This document shows, piece by piece, positions 1 through 4,371 of a DNA stretch of 8,870 nt. Position numbers and translations under genes: made by a program. The notes beneath the pieces were generated by a model. It was given only the letters and a program-made list of their open reading frames with translations, was not told the origin of the DNA and ran no database searches. The number at the start of each line of letters is the position of its first letter. Position 1 is the stretch's first letter. Source of the stretch: Chitinophaga pinensis (GTDB lineage Bacteria; Bacteroidota; Bacteroidia; Flavobacteriales_D; Crocinitomicaceae); assembly GCA_945870115.1 (NCBI GenBank), contig CAMBRH010000132.1:1-8870 (forward strand), given 5' to 3'.

Positions 1-758
1 CAGCAATGAGAACAACAGCAATAAAAGAAGGAGATTCTTACATCATCAATGGTTCAAAAACATTCATCACAAACGGAATTTACAGCGATTATTTAATCGT
101 TGCAGCAAAAACAGCTCCTGAATTAGGAAACAAGGGAATGAGTATTTTCTTAGTTGATAGAGAAACTGCAGGAATTTCATCAGCAAAATTGGATAAATTA
201 GGTTGGAGAGCTTCTGATACTGCAGAAATTTCTTTTGATAATGTAAAAATTCCAGCTTCTAACTTAATGGGCGAAGAAGGAAAAGGATTCTTCTATATCA
301 TGCAACATTTCGCTTTAGAAAGATTAGTGATGGGAATCAATGCGCATGCTAGAGCTGAATATGCGATTGAATACACTTTGCAATATATGTCTGAAAGAAC
401 TGCTTTTGGAAAAACAATTGATAAATTTCAAGTTTTAAGACATAAAATTGCGCAACACGCATCAAATGTTGAGATGGTAAAATCGTTCAACTACATGATC
501 GTAAAACGTTTGCAGGATGGAGAATACGTTGTGAAAGAAGCAAGTATGTCAAAATTAAACGCAACGCGTATTTCTGACGAAGTTATGTACGATTGTCTAC
601 AAATGCTTGGCGGTTACGGTTATATGGAAGAATATAAATTAGCAAGAATGTTTAGAGACAGTCGCCTTGGACCAATTGGTGGAGGAACATCTGAAATTTT
701 ATGCGAAATTATTGCAAAAATGATAATTGATAAAGTTGACTACAAGCCAGCAACTTGA
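1..758 (+). CDS. Acyl-CoA dehydrogenase, 5'-truncated by the window edge
   Basis: Flavoprotein that oxidises an acyl-CoA to the 2,3-enoyl-CoA and passes electrons to electron-transfer flavoprotein; cytoplasmic, in fatty-acid or branched-chain amino-acid breakdown. The reading frame is open from the first base (first whole codon at 3-5), so the ATG at 6 is probably an internal methionine; family members have about 380-390 residues and about 250 are visible. Numbering from that Met, INGSKTFITNG (14-24) is the typical middle-domain motif, and ERTAFGKTIDKFQVLRHKIA (130-149) the C-terminal-domain signature. GGYGYMEEY (202-210) and GPIGGGTSEI (222-231) follow. The position holding the catalytic Glu in medium-chain enzymes is Gly here, while ALERLVM (103-109) matches the helix that carries the base in isovaleryl-CoA and long-chain dehydrogenases, so Glu105 is the likely base. 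Substrate cannot be fixed. The last 168 bases recur, diverged, at 4039-4205. Confidence 0.95.
   Translation, partial: AMRTTAIKEGDSYIINGSKTFITNGIYSDYLIVAAKTAPELGNKGMSIFLVDRETAGISSAKLDKLGWRASDTAEISFDNVKIPASNLMGEEGKGFFYIMQHFALERLVMGINAHARAEYAIEYTLQYMSERTAFGKTIDKFQVLRHKIAQHASNVEMVKSFNYMIVKRLQDGEYVVKEASMSKLNATRISDEVMYDCLQMLGGYGYMEEYKLARMFRDSRLGPIGGGTSEILCEIIAKMIIDKVDYKPAT
591..758 (+). repeat. Direct repeat, copy 1 (intact 3' end of the dehydrogenase gene)
   Basis: This segment, the last 55 codons plus the stop of the acyl-CoA dehydrogenase, aligns without other gaps to 4039-4205 except for one base missing there. I counted 16 substitutions, about 90% identity. The final 18 bases before and including the TGA stop are identical. 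Similarity fades upstream of 591 and within about 20 bases after the stop, where a shared aatttaaag string suggests the copied segment runs slightly past the gene end. The offset between copies is about 3,448 bases. Confidence 0.9.
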
Positions 759-778
759 TTTAAGATAGAATTTAAAGC

Positions 779-812
779 AAAAAGCTGTTCTTGTTAAATG
801 GACAGCTTTTTC
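779..812 (+). terminator. Hairpin terminator after the acyl-CoA dehydrogenase
   Basis: AAAAAGCTGT (779-788) pairs with ACAGCTTTTT (802-811) around a 13-base loop. It lies 20 bases past the dehydrogenase stop and its 3' arm ends in a T run. Because the 5' arm starts with A residues, the same hairpin can also act on the minus strand and may catch transcripts coming from the WG-repeat locus. Not measured; judged from pairing only. Confidence 0.75.
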
Positions 813-994
813 ATTTTAGTTTATACAATAAATGAATAAATATGTTGATTTCTTAATCAGCGATAGCAAATTTTTCTCTTCAAGTTTGAAATGAATCAAC
901 TTAAATTCATAAATTATTGATCATGGAGAAATTATTATTCGAATTCAGGCAAATTTAATGTGAAACGGGGAGTAGCTCACCCTACTGAATAAAA
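813..994. other. Spacer between convergent genes, no gene seen
   Basis: This AT-rich spacer lies between the dehydrogenase terminator and the minus-strand stop at 995-997. No convincing frame or RNA gene is visible. It holds a small inverted repeat, AGTAG (971-975) and CTACT (982-986) around a 6-base loop, just past the minus-strand stop. No T run follows on that strand, so it is not a standard intrinsic terminator. The surrounding G-rich string (967-971) stands out in composition. Confidence 0.5.
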
Positions 995-1366
995 TCACTT
1001 TAAGTACTCTACTAACCAAGAAGATTCTTTGTTTTTCTTCAAATTAATGATTGGAATTAACAATTCTACCACATCATTTCCGTATCCATTTTTGTCGTAG
1101 TGTAAATGAACGCCTTTTTCAGAAAGCCAAAACACATCGTTGAAATTGTCAACTAATTTGTCAATCGAACTACAATCTAATTTCAAATCGTCCCGTTTCT
1201 TTATGGCTTCTAAAAGTTCTATTTCAAAGCGTTTTACATTTCCGAAAATTGTATCTAGTGTAACTCGCTTTAATTCATTTCCATTAAAAATCAGGTTATA
1301 ATATTCTTTTTTTAGGTAGTTATGCATTGGCATCATTTCGTTCATATCTTTACCATAAAAATTCAT
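995..1366 (-). CDS. C-terminal remnant of the WG-repeat protein, DUF3298/RsiV-like
   Basis: This 123-codon frame is in the same phase as the 774-codon frame upstream on the same strand. The 26 codons between its first ATG (1364-1366) and the upstream stop (1445-1447) contain no stop and read like protein (KSFEFVSLGKKYL, then TARCSYSTYMNFYG). It is therefore best read as the detached C-terminal part of one longer protein, not an independent gene; no alternative start or ribosome-binding site favours the ATG. The order of features resembles DUF3298/RsiV-type domains by memory of the family: a GKKYL strand, an aromatic strand, a LKRVTLDTIF segment (32-41), then FWLSEKGVHLHYDKNGYG (79-96) and VVELLIPI (98-105). 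That similarity is an inference. If translated alone it would lack a signal peptide and part of its fold, so function alone is doubtful. Confidence 0.6.
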   Translation of the reverse strand: MNFYGKDMNEMMPMHNYLKKEYYNLIFNGNELKRVTLDTIFGNVKRFEIELLEAIKKRDDLKLDCSSIDKLVDNFNDVFWLSEKGVHLHYDKNGYGNDVVELLIPIINLKKNKESSWLVEYLK

Positions 1367-1444
1367 ATATGTTGAGTAGGAGCATCTTGCAGTTAAATAC
1401 TTTTTTCCAAGACTTACAAATTCAAAGCTTTTTGTTTTATTGTT

Positions 1445-1447
1445 TTA
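1445..1447 (-). other. In-frame TAA interrupting the WG-repeat gene
   Basis: The plus strand reads tta here, TAA on the minus strand. The frame before it (ending H-Q-I-D-C) and after it (starting N-N-K-T-K-S-F-E-F) is the same, and it stays open for another 149 codons to a TGA at 995-997. One base change, such as CAA, AAA or GAA to TAA, would explain it. A sequencing error could give the same picture. Confidence 0.65.
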
Positions 1448-3769
1448 ACAATCAATTTGATGAGGCAGTGTGTTTATCTCGTGGGAATTACCAAAATTGC
1501 AAGGTTTTGACTGATTGTAAATTGCCTTAAAATAATCAAATACCGAAGATTTATACATTTTAAAATCTTTGTTTTGTAGAATTGAATCTGAGTATGAAAG
1601 ATGTTTTTCGTCAAGTCTCAATTTAAAAGCATTTAATTCTGCATTTTGCGAACCTAATAATGCCAATTCAAGTAATTTATCTTTAAAAATTACATTTTTT
1701 GAATCTATTTTTAAACCAAAATTATTCAAAATAAATTCCTCCGATTCATTTTTAAATCGAAACCAAATTTCGTTTTGATTCAGTTGATGATTTTCTGGAG
1801 TTTTTACCCTCCAATTGGAATAGAATCCAGTAAATAGTTGTTCAAAATCAGTATAAATAGTATCTAAAATCAATTCGTTTTTTAAATTCACAATTCCATA
1901 TTTCTGACCCTTTGTGTAAACTAAAAATTGGTCTTTTGAAAACTTATGCAAAGCTTTGTAAATTGGAGGAACCAACCAGTTGAAATTCACATCAATTACT
2001 CCCCAATAACTATCGTTTTGTACAGCACTTGAATCAAAAGAGTAAAGTGCTTTATCGAAAAGATTACTAGTTAATTTATTCCCTAAAGTATCAAAAGGAG
2101 TCCATTTGTATTTCGGTACGGTGTAAAAATCTTCAAGATTGAGATTAATTGGATTCAAGTCAATTTCGTTTTGATTGTATACGAGTCTTTTTTGTTTGAT
2201 TTGTTCTTCACCAACTTTCAACTTTGCCCAAAGTACATTTGAAGCATAGTGAAATTGGGAGATTTCAGCAAAATTGGTGTCCAAAATTATTTTCCCAGTG
2301 TTTAAGTCGAGTAAACCTTGAGAATTGACTTTTGATTGAATCAAAGCGTATTTCCCAACTTGATGATTGACGTAACACTCTTTGTATTTTGTCCACGGCT
2401 TTCCATCTAAAGTGTAAAGATGATTTTTATTTTCTCGGGTTACAAAAATAAATCTGCCAATACTGTAAAGTGGTAAGATACCTGAAATAATGTTTTTTCC
2501 ATTTTCAAATTTGCTGACTTCATAAGCAAAATATTCATTCTTAAAAGTATATAAATCAATAATTTTGCCTTCATTGATTAAAGTCATTTTTTGAAGTTTT
2601 AGGGTATCTTTTTCAAAATCTAAGTAAAAAACTTCATTCCATTTTGAAATGGCATAATTTGGTTTTTTGGCATAATCTAATCGGTAAAAACGTAGGTATT
2701 CACATGAAATCTGTTCTTTTCCATCGTCTCCAACAATACCATATCTGTTGTTTTTTAAAACTAAGAAAAATAATTTTTTCTTTTTTGCATAATCGTTTTC
2801 CCAATTCAGACGTGGTTTTGGAATAATTTGTTCATAAATTGCTGGTGTTGTAATTTCACCATTTTGTGAAATAAAACCATATTTCCCTTTGTATTTATAA
2901 ATATAAGTTGTTTTTTCGTTAGAGATTTCGTGAAATACTCTGCCAATCGAATCAATACTCGCATCATGAAGGATTTCACCATTTCCTTTCATAATTCCGT
3001 ATTTTCCGTTTTCTAGAAATTTATAAATGGCATCGCTTTCTATACACGGAATTTCGTTGTAATTGTCATAAGCCATGGGCATTAAAAAAGGTTTACCTTC
3101 TAAAATTAATTCATTTTTTAAATTAATTACACCTGTTTTAGAATCTTTTACAAAAGTGAGTACATTGTTGCAAAGTCGCAATCGATCATAAATTCGTGGT
3201 ATAAGCATTTTGCCATCAATTCCAATTAAGCCAGCATTACCATTGGCTGAATATTCAAAATGTTGGTCGCCAATTAAAGTGTAAGGCTGACCTAAAAAGG
3301 GTTTTATGATTCCATTTGTTTCTGGTATCAACACATTTCCAGTATTTGAAATGCAAGTAAATGAATATTTATTGTCTATTACTTTATAACAGATAAATAA
3401 ATTCATGTCAAGAAGTAAACTATTAAATATCACTGGAACAATAATTTCTCCGCTACTTGATAAAATTCCGACTTTATTGTTTTTCCAAACTTTAAAGTTG
3501 CTTTGTTCATTAGAAATTTCGTCATATTCATTCGGAATGATTTGTTTCGTTAGGTAAAAAACACCTTTTCCTTCCTCAGTTAAAGTTTTGAAATAGTCAT
3601 TTTGTAATTCTTCAATTAATATAAAAGTAGGCTCCAAAACCCAATTTCCTTGTTCGTTTTTTATGCCGTAAGTGCAAACAATATTGTCCTTAACAATTTT
3701 TAGTTGTGAAAAGGAATTGTTTGAAAGAAGTAAAACTAAAAATGTACTAAGTAGTAAAATTGATTTCAT
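1445..3769 (-). CDS. Secreted WG-repeat protein, probably truncated by a nonsense mutation
   Basis: A 774-residue protein of unknown molecular role. Residues 1-22 form a clear signal peptide: MK, a Leu-rich core, then NNSFSQ with likely cleavage near residue 21, so it is exported. Degenerate WG-type beta repeats (a G-[IVL]-[IVL] strand, a polar turn with G or N, then a hydrophobic strand, Pro and Tyr) occur near residues 34-58, 99-115, 179-195, 213-225, 257-270, 298-312, 343-357, 589-604 and 623-638; NGKYGIM and KGKYGFI are typical. The middle (about 370-585) has only weak repeats. The last 100 residues lack them and probably begin another domain that continues past the stop (see 995-1366). 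Intact length would be about 924 residues. The gene is convergent with the dehydrogenase and divergent from the GH3 gene. WG-repeat proteins are common in Bacteroidota and mostly uncharacterised; protein binding is often assumed. Confidence 0.85.
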   Translation of the reverse strand: MKSILLLSTFLVLLLSNNSFSQLKIVKDNIVCTYGIKNEQGNWVLEPTFILIEELQNDYFKTLTEEGKGVFYLTKQIIPNEYDEISNEQSNFKVWKNNKVGILSSSGEIIVPVIFNSLLLDMNLFICYKVIDNKYSFTCISNTGNVLIPETNGIIKPFLGQPYTLIGDQHFEYSANGNAGLIGIDGKMLIPRIYDRLRLCNNVLTFVKDSKTGVINLKNELILEGKPFLMPMAYDNYNEIPCIESDAIYKFLENGKYGIMKGNGEILHDASIDSIGRVFHEISNEKTTYIYKYKGKYGFISQNGEITTPAIYEQIIPKPRLNWENDYAKKKKLFFLVLKNNRYGIVGDDGKEQISCEYLRFYRLDYAKKPNYAISKWNEVFYLDFEKDTLKLQKMTLINEGKIIDLYTFKNEYFAYEVSKFENGKNIISGILPLYSIGRFIFVTRENKNHLYTLDGKPWTKYKECYVNHQVGKYALIQSKVNSQGLLDLNTGKIILDTNFAEISQFHYASNVLWAKLKVGEEQIKQKRLVYNQNEIDLNPINLNLEDFYTVPKYKWTPFDTLGNKLTSNLFDKALYSFDSSAVQNDSYWGVIDVNFNWLVPPIYKALHKFSKDQFLVYTKGQKYGIVNLKNELILDTIYTDFEQLFTGFYSNWRVKTPENHQLNQNEIWFRFKNESEEFILNNFGLKIDSKNVIFKDKLLELALLGSQNAELNAFKLRLDEKHLSYSDSILQNKDFKMYKSSVFDYFKAIYNQSKPCNFGNSHEINTLPHQIDC

Positions 3770-4038
3770 AGTTTGCTTTACAACTTTGAGAAAAAAAAGT
3801 TCAAAATTTAGCTTTCGAATTGTTTTAAGAAGAATATATTTATTTGTTTAAAAGCTATGGAATAATTCAAACTTCAGTTAGTTTTTTTTGTAGTATTGAA
3901 TAAATATTTTTTTTATTCTGCTTAATGATTTCTCAAATTTGAAGACTTTTTTAGCTCTACTTTAAATGTTTTCCCAATTGGAATAGTCCATAAACATCTA
4001 TATTATCCAAACTTTTCCCTGATCTTTTGTCTAAGTGC
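3770..4038. other. AT-rich spacer upstream of the WG-repeat gene
   Basis: No gene with a start codon is visible. It contains long T runs (3882-3889, 3907-3914) and a weak AT hairpin, GAATAAA (3898-3904) with TTTATTC (3912-3918). The first 40 bases hold a possible minus-strand promoter. The distal part (3957-4038) is open on the minus strand and has a protein-like translation, discussed as a finding. It ends abruptly at the dehydrogenase-derived sequence starting at 4039. Confidence 0.5.
3802..3810 (-). promoter_or_regulatory. Possible -7 element for the WG-repeat gene
   Basis: The minus strand reads TAAATTTTG, which differs from the Bacteroidota TAnnTTTG element by one extra spacer base. It lies about 33 bases upstream of the ATG, a sensible distance. 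I see no convincing -33 TTG, and AT-rich sequence yields such near-matches by chance. Confidence 0.25.
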
Positions 4039-4205
4039 GATTGCTTGCTAATACTTGGCGGTTATGGATACATGGAAGAATATAAATTGCAAGAATGCTT
4101 AGAGACAGTCGCCTTGAACCAATCGGTGGTGGAACTTCTGAAATTTTATGCGAAATTAGTGCAAAAATGATTATTGATAAAGTTGATTACAAGCCAGCAA
4201 CTTGA
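4039..4205 (+). pseudogene. Diverged 3'-end fragment of an acyl-CoA dehydrogenase gene
   Basis: The fragment matches 591-758 over its full length at about 90% identity. It still encodes GGYGYMEEYK, but loses one base in the next codon (AAATTAGCAAGA becomes AAATTGCAAGA at about 4089), which shifts the frame to an early TGA at 4168-4170. The ancestral stop is at 4203-4205. There is no start or upstream two thirds of the gene, so it cannot make an enzyme. Eleven of the 16 differences from the intact gene are synonymous in the ancestral frame; the five others change Q to L, M to I, F to L, G to E and I to S. This suggests the two copies diverged mostly under selection as real genes before this one decayed. 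It keeps a strong terminator of its own just downstream. Confidence 0.9.
4039..4205 (+). repeat. Direct repeat, copy 2 (decayed)
   Basis: Partner of 591-758, in the same orientation and one base shorter. Together the two copies flank the entire WG-repeat locus and its spacers. The left edge is sharp: upstream of 4039 the sequence no longer resembles the dehydrogenase gene. Confidence 0.9.
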
Positions 4206-4228
4206 TTGAAATAATTTAAAGAGGTTTA

Positions 4229-4260
4229 GGGTTATTTGAAAAAATGACCCTTTTTTGTTT
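4229..4260 (+). terminator. Strong intrinsic terminator after the dehydrogenase remnant
   Basis: GGGTTATTT (4229-4237) pairs with AAATGACCC (4242-4250), with one G-T wobble, closing a GAAA tetraloop (4238-4241). TTTTTTGTTT follows at once. It sits 24 bases past the ancestral stop of the remnant, so it was probably the terminator of the original dehydrogenase gene and now insulates the GH3 gene from upstream transcription. Confidence 0.85.
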
Positions 4261-4321
4261 TTAAATCACTTCATATCTCAAATAATAGATCTATTTTAGA
4301 ATTAGTTTCTTAAAAACTTCA

Positions 4322-4329
4322 TACCTTTG
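4322..4329 (+). promoter_or_regulatory. Bacteroidota -7 promoter element of the GH3 gene
   Basis: TACCTTTG matches the TAnnTTTG consensus exactly and lies 42 bases before the ATG, leaving a short leader. No clear -33 TTG is present at the usual spacing; TTAG at 4302-4305 is the nearest candidate. Its place just after a terminator and before a start supports it. Confidence 0.5.
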
Positions 4330-4371
4330 TTAAACTTTAATTGGTATAAAGTTTTAAAATACATTTAAAAA

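Noticed and set aside
1445..1447. Programmed readthrough or recoding at the TAA
   Set aside because: No recoding element is apparent; TAA is the least leaky stop and is used as an ordinary stop by the GH3 gene here. A nonsense mutation is simpler.
1327..1530. 67-codon plus-strand open frame
   Set aside because: It lies antisense to the WG-repeat gene and its continuation, and has no recognisable motif; the minus-strand frame explains the sequence better.
1569..1778. 69-codon plus-strand open frame inside the WG-repeat gene
   Set aside because: Antisense shadow of a long minus-strand gene with a signal peptide and repeats.
2644..2826. 60-codon plus-strand open frame
   Set aside because: Antisense shadow of the WG-repeat gene; composition is rich in His, Phe and Cys, as expected for a shadow frame.
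759..4038. Complete insertion sequence or integrative element between the direct repeats
   Set aside because: No transposase, integrase or clear terminal inverted repeats are visible, and the flanking repeats are 168 bases of coding sequence, far longer than a target-site duplication.
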